This document shows, one piece after another, positions 1-7,907 of a stretch of DNA of 34,531 bases (position 1 is its first letter; every line of letters starts with the position of its first letter). The notes beneath the pieces were generated by a model that had not been told where the DNA came from, ran no database searches, and saw only the letters and a list, made by a program, of their open reading frames with translations. Origin of the DNA: a virus; IMG/VR virus record IMGVR_UViG_3300043395_000627, positions 1 to 34,531 of that record; one strand, given 5' to 3'. A program made the position numbers and the translations under genes.

Positions 1-95
1 GCAATGCGGCCATTAATCGCAATGCGACCGAAGCTCTTCAGAAATCGAACCGTCCTGATGTCGCTCTCCAGCGCATCCTCTCTATTTCTAAGTAG
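1..95 (+). CDS. C-terminal end of a virion gene, probably the last internal core protein (T7 gp16-like)
   Basis: An open frame enters from the left edge and stops with TAG two bases before the tail-fibre start. Only about 30 residues are visible, ending RPDVALQRILSISK, so no domain can be recognised. In T7-like phages the gene just upstream of the tail fibre encodes the large internal core/ejection protein gp16, and the assignment rests on that position alone. It could be another late virion gene. Confidence 0.5.
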   Translation, partial: NAAINRNATEALQKSNRPDVALQRILSISK

Positions 96-97
96 TA

Positions 98-1942
98 ATG
101 GCTGTCACTCAGAATACTTACACAGGGGACGGCTCCACCGTCCTCTTTTCTTTTACTTTTCCATACCTAGAGACTACCGACATCAAGGTTTCCTTGAACG
201 GTACAATTACAACTGCATACACCCTAGCCAACGCTACCACGATCCAATTCAATACAGCTCCTGCTAATGGAGCTGCTATTCGGATTTATCGTGTTACTGA
301 TGATGCTGCGCTGGCGGCTCAGTTCTATCCGGGTTCTGCTATTCGTTCTCAGGATCTGAATGATAACTTCACTCAGAACCTGTATGTGACGCAAGAGTCG
401 AACAGGGATGCTACGTCTGCTATCAGCACAGCAAACAGTGCTACGACGACGGCTAACACCGCTCTGAGCACCGCCAATGCAGCTACTGCAACGGCTAACA
501 CTGCGTCTACTAACGCCTCTGCTGCTGTAACCACAGCTAACACGGCTAGCACCAACGCCAGTGCTGCTGTGTCTACTGCCAATACAGCTAGTACAAATGC
601 TGCCACAGCACTTAGCACAGCCAACACTGCTGCTACCAACGCTGCAACTGCTCTTAGTACCGCTAACACTGCTCTGAGCACAGCCAACACAGCTAGCACT
701 AATGCGACTGCTGCTGTATCCACGGCTAATACAGCGTCTACCAATGCAAGCTCTGCTGTCAGCACAGCCAATACTGCATCTTCCAACGCTTCAACTGCTG
801 TCACCACTGCTAACACCGCAGCTAGCAACGCCTCCACCGCTCTTTCCACGGCCAATACAGCCTCTGCAGTTGCTAACGCTGCAGCCTCTGCTGTGGCTAA
901 TGCCATCCTCTACGACACCGTAGCCAACGTTGCTGCGATCCCAGCGAGTCCTGCTAACAACGATGCTGTTGAGGTTGTCAACTCCACTGGTATTGAGAGC
1001 TTCAGTCCGCTAAGTGGTAAGCCTGCAGGATTTGTTGGTGATTCTGGTCTCAGTGTTCGTATTGTCTATACCACTGCAGGTTCTACCTGGAACTGGATTC
1101 AGTATTTCCCGAATGATCCAGAGACTCGGTATGGAGATGCAATTACGACACTCCAGACAGATCTCAGTCAGGCTGAGACAGACATTCTTGCTCTTGATAG
1201 CGCCAAGTTGGATGCCACCACTGCTGCATCAACTTACCTGACGCAGAGTAACGCTGCCAGTACATATCTAACTCAAAGCAACGCTGCATCAACATATCAA
1301 ACCCAGTCTGGTATGTCGTCGTATCTGACGACTTCTAACGCTGCCTCTACCTATCAACCTCTGTCGGGGATGAGCAGCTACCTCACCACGTCTGCTGCTG
1401 GTACGACCTATGCACCACTAGCTAGTCCCACCTTCACAGGTACTGTCACAATCCCTGCTGGTGCTTCCATAAGTGGTTACTTGACTTCTGCTACGGCTGC
1501 CAGCACTTACCAGACCCAATCTGGTATGAGCAGCTATGTACCAACAAGTGCCATCGGTACGACCGTTCAGGCATACAACGCTAATAACGCTGTTACTGAC
1601 ACTGCTCAGACGTTTACCAAAGCTCAACGCGGCGCCTACGTCACCCTCACCGATGCAGCAACGATTGCCACGGACCTGAGCCTTGGCAACCAGTTCCAGG
1701 TCACCCTCGGTGGCAACCGCACGCTTGGTGCTCCGACGAATGTTGTCGCTGGTCAGAGCGGTGTGATCCGTGTCGTCCAAGACGGCACCGGCTCTAGAAC
1801 ACTGGCCTACAACAGTGTCTTCAAGTTCCCTGGGGGCACAGCACCGACGCTCACCACAACGGCCAACGCAGTGGATCTCCTGGCCTACCACGTTGAGTCC
1901 ACGACTCGCATCGCTGTCCGCTTCATTGGTGACGTGAAATGA
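98..1942 (+). CDS. gp17: Tail fibre protein, T7 gp17-like N-terminus
   Basis: Trimeric fibre subunit (614 aa) that attaches to the tail and contacts the host. Residues 1-110 match the T7 gp17 N-terminal attachment domain in layout: an opening TYTGDGSTVLFSFTFPYLE-type strand region, then a segment like SAIRSQDLNDNFTQ that precedes the rod. Residues about 108-262 are Ala/Thr/Asn/Ser-rich 14-residue repeats built on TANTASTNAS, two heptads each, consistent with a coiled-coil shaft. Residues about 370-500 hold a second repeat type (AASTYxTQS, SSYLTTS) and a PTFTGTVTIP motif common in phage fibres. The C-terminal ~110 residues form a Gly/Thr-rich beta domain. The start directly follows the upstream stop and no strong ribosome binding site is visible. 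The stop overlaps the next start (ATGA). Host-range function is inferred; the N-terminal match is strong. Confidence 0.92.
   Translation: MAVTQNTYTGDGSTVLFSFTFPYLETTDIKVSLNGTITTAYTLANATTIQFNTAPANGAAIRIYRVTDDAALAAQFYPGSAIRSQDLNDNFTQNLYVTQESNRDATSAISTANSATTTANTALSTANAATATANTASTNASAAVTTANTASTNASAAVSTANTASTNAATALSTANTAATNAATALSTANTALSTANTASTNATAAVSTANTASTNASSAVSTANTASSNASTAVTTANTAASNASTALSTANTASAVANAAASAVANAILYDTVANVAAIPASPANNDAVEVVNSTGIESFSPLSGKPAGFVGDSGLSVRIVYTTAGSTWNWIQYFPNDPETRYGDAITTLQTDLSQAETDILALDSAKLDATTAASTYLTQSNAASTYLTQSNAASTYQTQSGMSSYLTTSNAASTYQPLSGMSSYLTTSAAGTTYAPLASPTFTGTVTIPAGASISGYLTSATAASTYQTQSGMSSYVPTSAIGTTVQAYNANNAVTDTAQTFTKAQRGAYVTLTDAATIATDLSLGNQFQVTLGGNRTLGAPTNVVAGQSGVIRVVQDGTGSRTLAYNSVFKFPGGTAPTLTTTANAVDLLAYHVESTTRIAVRFIGDVK
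422..880 (+). repeat. Tandem 42-nt coding repeat in the tail-fibre shaft
   Basis: About ten degenerate in-frame units of 42 nt encode the 14-residue motif STANTASTNASAAV and variants. Synonymous positions differ between units (for example the Thr, Ala and Ser codons), so the protein repeat is better conserved than the DNA. This suggests selection on the rod with drift that would reduce slippage. Confidence 0.85.
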
Positions 1943-4404
1943 GCGCCTTGAACAACAGCCTCTTGTTGGGTCAGGAAGGTGGTGGTGGGTACGCCATCTC
2001 ACGTTCACTGAGATTCAACAGTAGTGACAGTGCCTACTTGTCCAGAACGCCTGCATCAGCCGGCAACCGCAAGACGTGGACACTCAGTTATTGGATAAAA
2101 CGTAGCAAGCTGGGCACGGCTCAAATTGTTTGGGGCGCGGGCAGTGGCTTTTGGGCGGGTGGCGATCAAAATCAAATGCTATTTCTTGCTAATGACACCC
2201 TCCAAGTTTTTGACTATACATCGTCAGGGGCTTATGTCTACGACTTAACGACAGTCCGAGTATTCCGTGATACGTCCGCTTGGTATCACATCGTGCTTGC
2301 AATCGACACAACTCAGGCCACAACGGCAAACCGTGTCAGGCTCTACGTTAATGGCGTTCAGGAAACACTAACAGTAGCCACAAATGCCGCTCTCAATGCG
2401 GACACCAAAGTAAACAACACAGTGGCACATTACGTTGGTGGTGCTACTGTTTATTACTGTGATTCTTATTTCTCCGACATCCACTTCATCGACGGCCAAG
2501 CGCTAACCCCCACCAGCTTCGGTGAGTTCGACACCAACGGCATCTGGCAACCCAAGCAGTACACCGGCACCTACGGCACCAACGGTTTCAAGCTTAACTT
2601 CAGCGATAACTCCGCCGCCACTGCCACCACGCTGGGCAAAGACAGCTCCGGCAACGGCAACAACTGGACGCCGAACAATCTCAGTGTCACCGCTGGTGCT
2701 GGCAACGACAGCCTGATCGATGTACCCGTCAACGGCACGCAGACCGACACCGGCGCCGGCGGTGAGGTGAGGGGGAATTATGCGACCTATAACCCCTTGT
2801 TTAAGGCCGCTAACTCGACATATTCCAATGGCAACCTTGAACACCTTGCAGCCACATCTGCAGGTGTGTACGAATCAGGTATTAGTACTATTGGCGTAAA
2901 TTCAGGTAAATGGTACGCCGAGTTCACAGTAGCAGTCATAGGAAATGATGCCATTGTGGGGATTACTACTCAGCCGTACACCATCCTCAATAGTTGGCCG
3001 GGCGGACAAGCCGGCAGCATTGGGTACGAAGCCGTCCTAGGTAGATTCTACAAAGATGGGGTAAATGGCCAGACAGTAAGTACATACACTACTAACGATG
3101 TTATTAGAGTTGCACTAGATTTAGACAATGGCGGAATATGGTTCTCTAAAAACGGTACTTGGCAGGGAACAGGCAGTCCTAATCCGGCTACCAACACCTC
3201 ACCCGCTTATACGGGCTTAACTGGCACTCACTTTTTCGCCTCAGGCACAGGAGGGAGTGGAAGAATAATCGCAAACTTCGGCCAACGTCCCTTCGCCTAC
3301 ACCGCCCCCAGCGGCTTCAAGGCGCTCTGCACGGCAAACCTGCCCACACCCACCATCGTCAAGCCTTCCACGGTGATGGACACGCTTTTGTGGACGGGCA
3401 ACAGCGCAACACGCACGCTAACTGGACTGAACTTTGATCCCGATCTGATTTGGGTCAAAATACGCAGCGACGCTAAGAATCACGTTATTCAGGACTCCAT
3501 CAGAGGATTTACGACCGCCAAGAAACTATCCTCTTCGGGTAACTTTATAGAAGGAGATGCAAGTAATCTGCCAGATTGGGCGGGCTATATCAGCGGCACT
3601 AGCTCTACGGGATTCAGCCTAGATAAAAGTGGCACAGGGGCTGATGACTGGGTACATGTAAACAAGTCCGGCAATACCTACGTTGGCTGGGCCTGGGACG
3701 CCGGCAGCAGCACCGTCACCAACACCGCTGGCACCATCTCAGCGCAGGTGCGGGCTAATCCGAGTGCAGGATTTTCTATTGCCACAGCCACTTATTTCGG
3801 AGGGACGGTAGGCCACGGCTTAGGCGTAGCTCCCGCAATGGTTATTGCCAAGCAAAGAGACGTAGCGCCTAATAACTGGGCTGTCTACCACAAAGACGCC
3901 ATAGCTGCTGGAACGGTAGCCAACAATTCCTACCTTGTATTAAATGGCACTTCCGCAGTTATTAACGCTGGCTCAAACATTTGGAATGTTACTTCCACCA
4001 CCATTAGCTCTAACGCAAGCCTCAGCGACAACGGTGTGTATTACTCTTTCGCCGCAGTCGCGGGCTACAGCGCCTTCGGTTCCTACACCGGCAACGGCAA
4101 CGCAGATGGTCCGTTTGTTTATACCGGGTTTAGGCCGAGATGGCTTTTGCTGCGTAGCACTTCAGGAGCACGCGACTGGATAATTAAAGATGCTCTGAGA
4201 AGCACAACATATAACCCAGCCGATGGCAACCTCTATGCCAACCAAACTTTTTCTGAAGACACTACTGCAAGCGTGTACGTAGACATCTTGTCTAATGGAT
4301 TCAAGTTGCGTGGCACATACGCTTCTATTAACGCAAGCGGTGAGACTTTCATCTACGCCGCATTCGCCGAGTCCCCCTTCGCCCTGAATGCACGAGCACG
4401 ATAA
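1939..4404 (+). CDS. Large tail-fibre/adhesin protein with LamG-like and SPRY-like domains
   Basis: 821-aa probable receptor-binding or fibre-accessory protein. Residues about 20-200 resemble a concanavalin/LamG fold (WTLSYWIKRS, then RVRLYVNGVQE, then IHFIDGQALTP). The next segment carries GIWQPKQYTGTYG and DSSGNGNNWTPNN, recurrent in phage fibre proteins. Residues about 295-455 are SPRY-like (SGKWYAEFTV, VIRVALDLDNGGIWFSKNG). The C-terminal ~350 residues contain repeated modules beginning near WTGNSATRT, GGTVGHGLGVAPAMVI and YTGFRPRWLLLRS. Each has a Pro-x-hydrophobic-hydrophobic turn and a W-V-D-x-tail segment, consistent with duplicated beta domains. It overlaps the gp17-like gene by 4 nt, so the two are probably translationally coupled and assembled together. 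The exact ligand cannot be deduced. Confidence 0.82.
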   Translation: MSALNNSLLLGQEGGGGYAISRSLRFNSSDSAYLSRTPASAGNRKTWTLSYWIKRSKLGTAQIVWGAGSGFWAGGDQNQMLFLANDTLQVFDYTSSGAYVYDLTTVRVFRDTSAWYHIVLAIDTTQATTANRVRLYVNGVQETLTVATNAALNADTKVNNTVAHYVGGATVYYCDSYFSDIHFIDGQALTPTSFGEFDTNGIWQPKQYTGTYGTNGFKLNFSDNSAATATTLGKDSSGNGNNWTPNNLSVTAGAGNDSLIDVPVNGTQTDTGAGGEVRGNYATYNPLFKAANSTYSNGNLEHLAATSAGVYESGISTIGVNSGKWYAEFTVAVIGNDAIVGITTQPYTILNSWPGGQAGSIGYEAVLGRFYKDGVNGQTVSTYTTNDVIRVALDLDNGGIWFSKNGTWQGTGSPNPATNTSPAYTGLTGTHFFASGTGGSGRIIANFGQRPFAYTAPSGFKALCTANLPTPTIVKPSTVMDTLLWTGNSATRTLTGLNFDPDLIWVKIRSDAKNHVIQDSIRGFTTAKKLSSSGNFIEGDASNLPDWAGYISGTSSTGFSLDKSGTGADDWVHVNKSGNTYVGWAWDAGSSTVTNTAGTISAQVRANPSAGFSIATATYFGGTVGHGLGVAPAMVIAKQRDVAPNNWAVYHKDAIAAGTVANNSYLVLNGTSAVINAGSNIWNVTSTTISSNASLSDNGVYYSFAAVAGYSAFGSYTGNGNADGPFVYTGFRPRWLLLRSTSGARDWIIKDALRSTTYNPADGNLYANQTFSEDTTASVYVDILSNGFKLRGTYASINASGETFIYAAFAESPFALNARAR

Positions 4405-4409
4405 CTATT

Positions 4410-4895
4410 ATGTTTTTACTTAATGGAAAACCCCTTTCTTTAGATCGGGCATTTACAACTGAAGATGGAACTCAGTACCCAGCAAACTGGCTGAGATTAT
4501 CCAGTCCTGAGGAGCGGGCAGCACTTGGTATTACCGAGACAGAAGATGAGCCTTGGTACGACCAAAGGTTCTATTGGGGTGTCGGTAATCCGAAGGATCA
4601 CGCTCAACTTGTCGAACAGTGGACTGCTCAAATTAAAGCAACCGCTGGATCTTTGCTTGCTCAGACGGACTGGTATATCACCCGTGCCTCTGAAACAGGC
4701 CTACAAGCCCCTCAGAGCGTGCTTGAGAGGCGTTCCTTGATACGTGCCATGAGCAACGATAAGGAGGCCTTCCTGAGCCTTACAGAGACCACTGAGCAGC
4801 TTGCTGAGTATGTCGCCAGTGCTGGCTTCAATAACTGGGAAAGTGGTGCTTCGATTGACGGCGCTACTGACGGCAACGACACCTTATCGCTGTAA
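4410..4895 (+). CDS. Putative tail-fibre assembly chaperone-like protein
   Basis: 161-aa acidic protein, family not firmly recognised. The N-terminus reads like a short extended strand followed by LRLSSPEERAALGIT and EDEPWYDQRFYWG, a pattern seen in small proteins encoded directly after phage fibre genes that help fibre folding or attachment. The C-terminal half is helical (QWTAQIKATAGSLLAQTDW, VLERRSLIRAMSNDKEAF). It starts 5 nt after the adhesin stop. Fibre-associated function is inferred from position and N-terminal style; a minor virion component is an alternative. Confidence 0.6.
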   Translation: MFLLNGKPLSLDRAFTTEDGTQYPANWLRLSSPEERAALGITETEDEPWYDQRFYWGVGNPKDHAQLVEQWTAQIKATAGSLLAQTDWYITRASETGLQAPQSVLERRSLIRAMSNDKEAFLSLTETTEQLAEYVASAGFNNWESGASIDGATDGNDTLSL

Positions 4896-4900
4896 AGACA

Positions 4901-5110
4901 ATGATCACCATTCTTGGGGTCAAGGTTTCTTATGAGACCTTGGCCTTCTTTGCTTTATTTATTGCTTCTGAATACCTTGGCATGACCAAGAAGCGTCGTG
5001 CTAACAGCGTTACTCAAGCAATCTCTATGGCGGCTGCATACTTCAGCAAGACCCGTACTGAAGATGACACCGTTCGTCGATTCCGTCGTACTTTCACGAA
5101 CCGAAAATGA
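4901..5110 (+). CDS. Small single-span membrane protein, holin candidate or structural accessory
   Basis: 69 aa. Residues about 11-27 (ETLAFFALFIASEYLG) form one hydrophobic span. They are followed by a strongly basic tail (KKRRANS, then VRRFRRTFTNRK). Size, one span and a charged C-terminus would suit a holin, and the endolysin gene follows with an ATGA overlap. A membrane or virion protein of another kind is equally possible. The protein type recurs in cyanophages but I know of no demonstrated function. Confidence 0.6.
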   Translation: MITILGVKVSYETLAFFALFIASEYLGMTKKRRANSVTQAISMAAAYFSKTRTEDDTVRRFRRTFTNRK

Positions 5111-5670
5111 TTAAGCTGACTGACGTAGCTCGCTACTACAAAGGTCTGCCTAACCAAGTTAAAGCCCTCCAACTCCTTGAGAAACTCCTTGGTGAGGAGG
5201 GCCTTTCTGAAGATCAGGAATGGGTAAAGTTATGGAGACAACCTCCCGCTAAACCCCCAACTCAAACCTTCTCTAATTCTTGGGATGGTATTGAAGCAGC
5301 AGCAGCAGCGGCTGGAGCTAAATTTCCTGAGGTTGTGGCAGCACAGTGGGCACTTGAAAGTGCATATGGCACAGCCCTATCTGGTAAGAATAACTTTTTT
5401 GGAATTAAGGGACCGGGAACGGTCAAGACTACATGGGAAGACTACGGTAATGGTCCTGTGACCATTAAGGCTTCCTTCCAAGATTTCGCTACACCATACG
5501 ATTGCGTGGCTCACCTTGTCACTCAATGGTACAAAGACTACAAAGGCTACAAAGGTGTCAACCGAGCAGCTACTCGTGAAGACTGTGCGTATCTACTGAA
5601 GCGTGAAGGTTACGCTACAGATCCCATCTACCCACAAAAGCTTATTCGGTTGATGGAGCAACATGATTGA
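5107..5670 (+). CDS. Endolysin, N-acetylglucosaminidase (FlgJ/GH73-like)
   Basis: 187-aa peptidoglycan hydrolase expected to cleave the glycan strand at lysis. The first ~50 residues are a helical leader (LTDVARYYKGLPNQVKALQL, then EWVKLWRQPP) that may bind the wall. Residues about 60-185 form the glucosaminidase domain. It has the VAAQWALESAYG segment with the catalytic-type Glu, NNFFGIKG (the usual N-x-FGIK signature) and a late AYLLKREGYATDPIYPQKL block typical of the family. There is no signal peptide, so export would need a holin. It overlaps the upstream membrane-protein gene by 4 nt and the downstream one by 8 nt, forming a compact lysis cassette. Confidence 0.9.
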   Translation: MIKLTDVARYYKGLPNQVKALQLLEKLLGEEGLSEDQEWVKLWRQPPAKPPTQTFSNSWDGIEAAAAAAGAKFPEVVAAQWALESAYGTALSGKNNFFGIKGPGTVKTTWEDYGNGPVTIKASFQDFATPYDCVAHLVTQWYKDYKGYKGVNRAATREDCAYLLKREGYATDPIYPQKLIRLMEQHD

Positions 5671-5896
5671 AGCAATAGTTTCAGGCACTGTAGCTATCTT
5701 TACTGCAGTTGTAGCTCTTCATTCACGTATGCACGGTCGTATCTCTGAAGTCGACAAACGTATCGACCAAGTTGAACTGCGTATAGCTGAGAAGTACGTG
5801 CAACGTGAAGAACTCTCCTCAGCACTTCAAAAGATGGAGGATCACATGATCCGCATTGAGAATAAGCTGGATCAAATTGTTTTGAGAAATGGCTAA
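5663..5896 (+). CDS. Membrane-anchored coiled-coil protein, holin/spanin-like
   Basis: 77 aa. An N-terminal hydrophobic span (residues about 2-20, AIVSGTVAIFTAVVALHS) is followed by a charged heptad-rich helix to the end (ISEVDKRIDQVELRIAEKYV, LQKMEDHMIRIENKLDQIV). It sits between endolysin and small terminase, the place of T7 gene 17.5 (holin). The N-terminal anchor plus periplasmic coil also resembles a short inner-membrane spanin. Either lysis role is inferred from topology and synteny. The start overlaps the endolysin stop by 8 nt and the end overlaps terS by 8 nt. Confidence 0.7.
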   Translation: MIEAIVSGTVAIFTAVVALHSRMHGRISEVDKRIDQVELRIAEKYVQREELSSALQKMEDHMIRIENKLDQIVLRNG

Positions 5897-6152
5897 GAAA
5901 GCTAAGGCCACAGAAGATACTTTTAACGAACTCCATAACCTTGTCACTGCAGAACTCATCAGCCGTATTAGATCTGGTGAGGCATCTACTGCTGATTTAA
6001 AGGCCGCTTGTGACTGGTTAGCAAAGAATGACATTACTGGAGTTGCAATGGAAGGTTCCCCTCTTGATCAACTTGTAAACATCCTTCCCAAGGTTGATCC
6101 TGAATTAGTACGGAGTCGGTTGAATGGCACGCGATTGGAAAAAAGAGTATAG
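5889..6152 (+). CDS. terS: Small terminase subunit (T7 gp18-like, DNA maturase A)
   Basis: 87-aa DNA-recognition subunit of the packaging motor. It is short and helical, with an N-terminal NELHNLVTAELISRIRSGEA segment followed by STADLKAACDWLAKNDITG. The latter is the pattern of cyanopodovirus and T7-type small terminases, where an accumulating-helix region is followed by a short C-terminal tail (LDQLVNILPKVDPELV). Length matches T7 gp18 (about 89 aa). Large terminase lies 1.75 kb downstream, separated by two HNH genes and a low-complexity gene, whereas in T7 the separation is much smaller. Confidence 0.8.
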   Translation: MAKKAKATEDTFNELHNLVTAELISRIRSGEASTADLKAACDWLAKNDITGVAMEGSPLDQLVNILPKVDPELVRSRLNGTRLEKRV

Positions 6153-6369
6153 AGACCGTGCTGAATACTTGAAGTCATACCGTCGTGCTCATCGCAAAGA
6201 AGATGCTGCACGAGCAAGAGCACGTCGTTCAATGGGTGACATTCCTAGTGGTTATGAAGTCGACCACAAAGATAACAACCCAATGAATAACTCCCGTGAG
6301 AACCTGAAGATCGTTCCACGTAAAGCTAACCGTGCAAAGGGAGCACGTAAGACGAACGCTAAACGGTAA
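6124..6369 (+). CDS. HNH-type homing/packaging-associated endonuclease, small
   Basis: 81-aa very basic protein. The C-terminal half contains the HNH-like core GYEVDHKDNNPMNNSRENLK followed by IVPRKANRAKGARK, that is, D-H with the downstream N residues that complete the metal site. The N-terminal half is an Arg/Lys-rich helix (KEYRDRAEYLKSYRRAHRKE) suited to DNA contact. The start overlaps terS by 29 nt. HNH proteins next to terminase genes can assist packaging cleavage or be homing endonucleases; which applies cannot be told from sequence. Confidence 0.78.
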   Translation: MARDWKKEYRDRAEYLKSYRRAHRKEDAARARARRSMGDIPSGYEVDHKDNNPMNNSRENLKIVPRKANRAKGARKTNAKR

Positions 6370-6698
6370 TGACTCCCCTACTTCCCTCGCCTGACCACTA
6401 TCTCCAAAACCTAATAACCATGACAAGCCCTGAAGCAAAGCGGCTCTGGCGTAAAGCCATCAAAGAGCACTTCAATTGTCAATGTGTTTACTGCGGAGAA
6501 ACTTATGACGCTAATGAACTCACTCTTGATCATGTTCGACCTAAAGCATTTGGAGGGTCTGACCTTACATCCAATCTTGTGCCCAGTTGTAGATCGTGTA
6601 ATCAGGCAAAGGGGAGTCAAAACTGGCTCCAATGGATGAGAGCCACCTTCGGTGAAAACCCCAACAAAGAACAGCTTATTCTCTCTTGGATTAATTAA
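6369..6698 (+). CDS. HNH endonuclease with zinc ribbon
   Basis: 109 aa from ATG 6369 (overlapping the previous stop by one base), or 92 aa from ATG 6420, which begins MTSPEAKRLW and may be the better start. The domain is a classical HNH: CVYCGETYDANELTLDHVRP followed by KAFGGSDLTSNLVPSC and RSCNQAKGS. It has two CxxC pairs and the central DH. It belongs to a different HNH subtype from its neighbour, so the two are not simple duplicates. The role is packaging-associated nicking or homing. Confidence 0.85.
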   Translation: MTPLLPSPDHYLQNLITMTSPEAKRLWRKAIKEHFNCQCVYCGETYDANELTLDHVRPKAFGGSDLTSNLVPSCRSCNQAKGSQNWLQWMRATFGENPNKEQLILSWIN

Positions 6699-6700
6699 TT

Positions 6701-7834
6701 ATGGCAACACCTACCTCTTCTTCTAATCGCAGCAAGCGTAAGACCAATAAGCCCGTCACTCAAGGACAAAATCCCCAACGGGCTAACCGTCAGAAGGTGT
6801 CGAACGCAACCGTAACCAATAGTACTCAGCGCACCAACAATGGTACTGCCAAGGTGACCACAGGCAAAGGCGGTTCTACGCCAAAGGCTCTTCCGCCTGG
6901 CGCTAAAAGCGGTGCATTAGCCACTCAAGGGCGTGGATCCCTTCGTGGCCAACCACAACTACCTCCTGGCCGTAAAGGTGGTGGCATGGAAAAGGCCGGG
7001 CCTACTGTCGATGTAAAGGCCAACACACCTAAGGTCTCTGGCGCTTCTCCAAAGACGAGTGCAGCGGCACCAAGGGCTCTCCCCGCTGGTCGTTCTGGTG
7101 GACAACTCACCCGCGCTGTAAGGGGCGCAGCATCCGCTGCCTCCAAAATGGGACCCCTTGCCAAAGCTGCTGGTGTTGCTGGCTCAGCAATAGCTGTTGC
7201 AGATCAGCTTGGTCGAGTCCTTAACCCTAAAGACAATATCCTTACCCGCGCTGGATCTGCTGGTCGCCGCATCGAAGGTCTTGTTGGTGGAGGTGGTGGT
7301 GGTAACGCAACCCCTGGTGAACGTGCAGCCCGTCTTAATGCACAACGCGGTCAATATGCTGGTCCTGGTGGCAAGCCGGATGGATCTGGTAAAGGACAGG
7401 AACGTCAGACAACCCCTCGTGTCAACAAAGCACGTCAAGATCAAATGCGTGCTGCTTTGAACAATGACTACCCCCTCAGTACTGCGAGCCAACGTCGTGG
7501 TTCTACCCAATCCGGGGGTGGTTCCACTCAATCACGGAGTAGTAGTTCTGCACCTGCAGCTCCTCGTCGTCAACCAGGACCTGCTGCTGACGCTGGGATG
7601 AAGAACCAGGACAAGAACTACCGTGGCAACTTGTTTGAAAAGACCTTTGGTTACAAGCCTGGTCAAGCTCCTGATCAACAGAAGTCTCGCTTCAAGAGCG
7701 TAGACAACAAGTTCGGTCAAGACTCTGGCTACGAGCCCCAAACCAAAGTTGATGGCAGCAAGTATGCCGACAAGAAACCTGACATGAAAAAGGTCAAAGA
7801 ATACGACCGCCTTCGTCGTAAGTACTACGACTGA
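6701..7834 (+). CDS. Basic, Gly/Pro/Ser-rich low-complexity protein between HNH and large terminase
   Basis: 377 aa, not assignable to a known fold. The N-terminal ~140 residues are disordered and basic with three copies of a short motif: LPPGAKSGAL, LPPGRKGGGM and LPAGRSGGQL. Residues about 140-175 form an Ala-rich segment (GPLAKAAGVAGSAIAVADQL) that could be a membrane-active or amphipathic helix. A Gly run and STQSGGGSTQ repeats follow. The C-terminal ~80 residues are Lys/Tyr-rich (NLFEKTFGYKPG, MKKVKEYDRLRRKYYD). Its place corresponds to the T7 spanin/terminase interval. A virion or DNA-binding role is possible but only inferred from charge and position. Confidence 0.75.
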   Translation: MATPTSSSNRSKRKTNKPVTQGQNPQRANRQKVSNATVTNSTQRTNNGTAKVTTGKGGSTPKALPPGAKSGALATQGRGSLRGQPQLPPGRKGGGMEKAGPTVDVKANTPKVSGASPKTSAAAPRALPAGRSGGQLTRAVRGAASAASKMGPLAKAAGVAGSAIAVADQLGRVLNPKDNILTRAGSAGRRIEGLVGGGGGGNATPGERAARLNAQRGQYAGPGGKPDGSGKGQERQTTPRVNKARQDQMRAALNNDYPLSTASQRRGSTQSGGGSTQSRSSSSAPAAPRRQPGPAADAGMKNQDKNYRGNLFEKTFGYKPGQAPDQQKSRFKSVDNKFGQDSGYEPQTKVDGSKYADKKPDMKKVKEYDRLRRKYYD

Positions 7835-7838
7835 TTCA

Positions 7839-7877
7839 TAACACTCGCTGAGAGGCCTCTAGAAGCCCCTAGAAGGC
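7839..7877 (+). repeat. Copy 1 of a 39-nt intergenic repeat (TAACACT...CTAGAAGGC)
   Basis: It begins TAACACTCGCTGAGAGG and ends TCTAGAAGCCCCTAGAAGGC. It aligns without gaps to 11275-11313, with about 31 of 39 positions identical by eye. Both copies lie in gene-free DNA, one just before large terminase and one at the start of the long non-coding region. The shared core is a direct pair of CTAGAAG units. Confidence 0.75.
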
Positions 7878-7894
7878 CTCTTCTTTCTTATTTA
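7851..7894 (+). terminator. Rho-independent terminator before large terminase
   Basis: AGAGGCC-TCTAG pairs with CTAGAAGGCCTCT, with one bulge around a short AAGCC loop. A pyrimidine-rich T tract (TTCTTTCTTATTT) follows. This would close the lysis/HNH transcript, or leave partial read-through into terL. Confidence 0.7.
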
Positions 7895-7907
7895 GGTACA
7901 ATCTATC

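Noticed and set aside
373-906. 177-aa antisense ORF rich in Ala/Val/Leu
   Set aside because: It mirrors the tail-fibre coding repeat; the repeat's codon pattern keeps the opposite frame open.
1418-2008. 196-aa antisense ORF over the fibre gene junction
   Set aside because: It runs opposite two well-supported genes and has no domain; all other genes are on the + strand.
7897-7902. TACAAT as a -10 box before terL
   Set aside because: Only 5 nt from the GTG start with no -35 at the proper distance; it would give a leaderless message.
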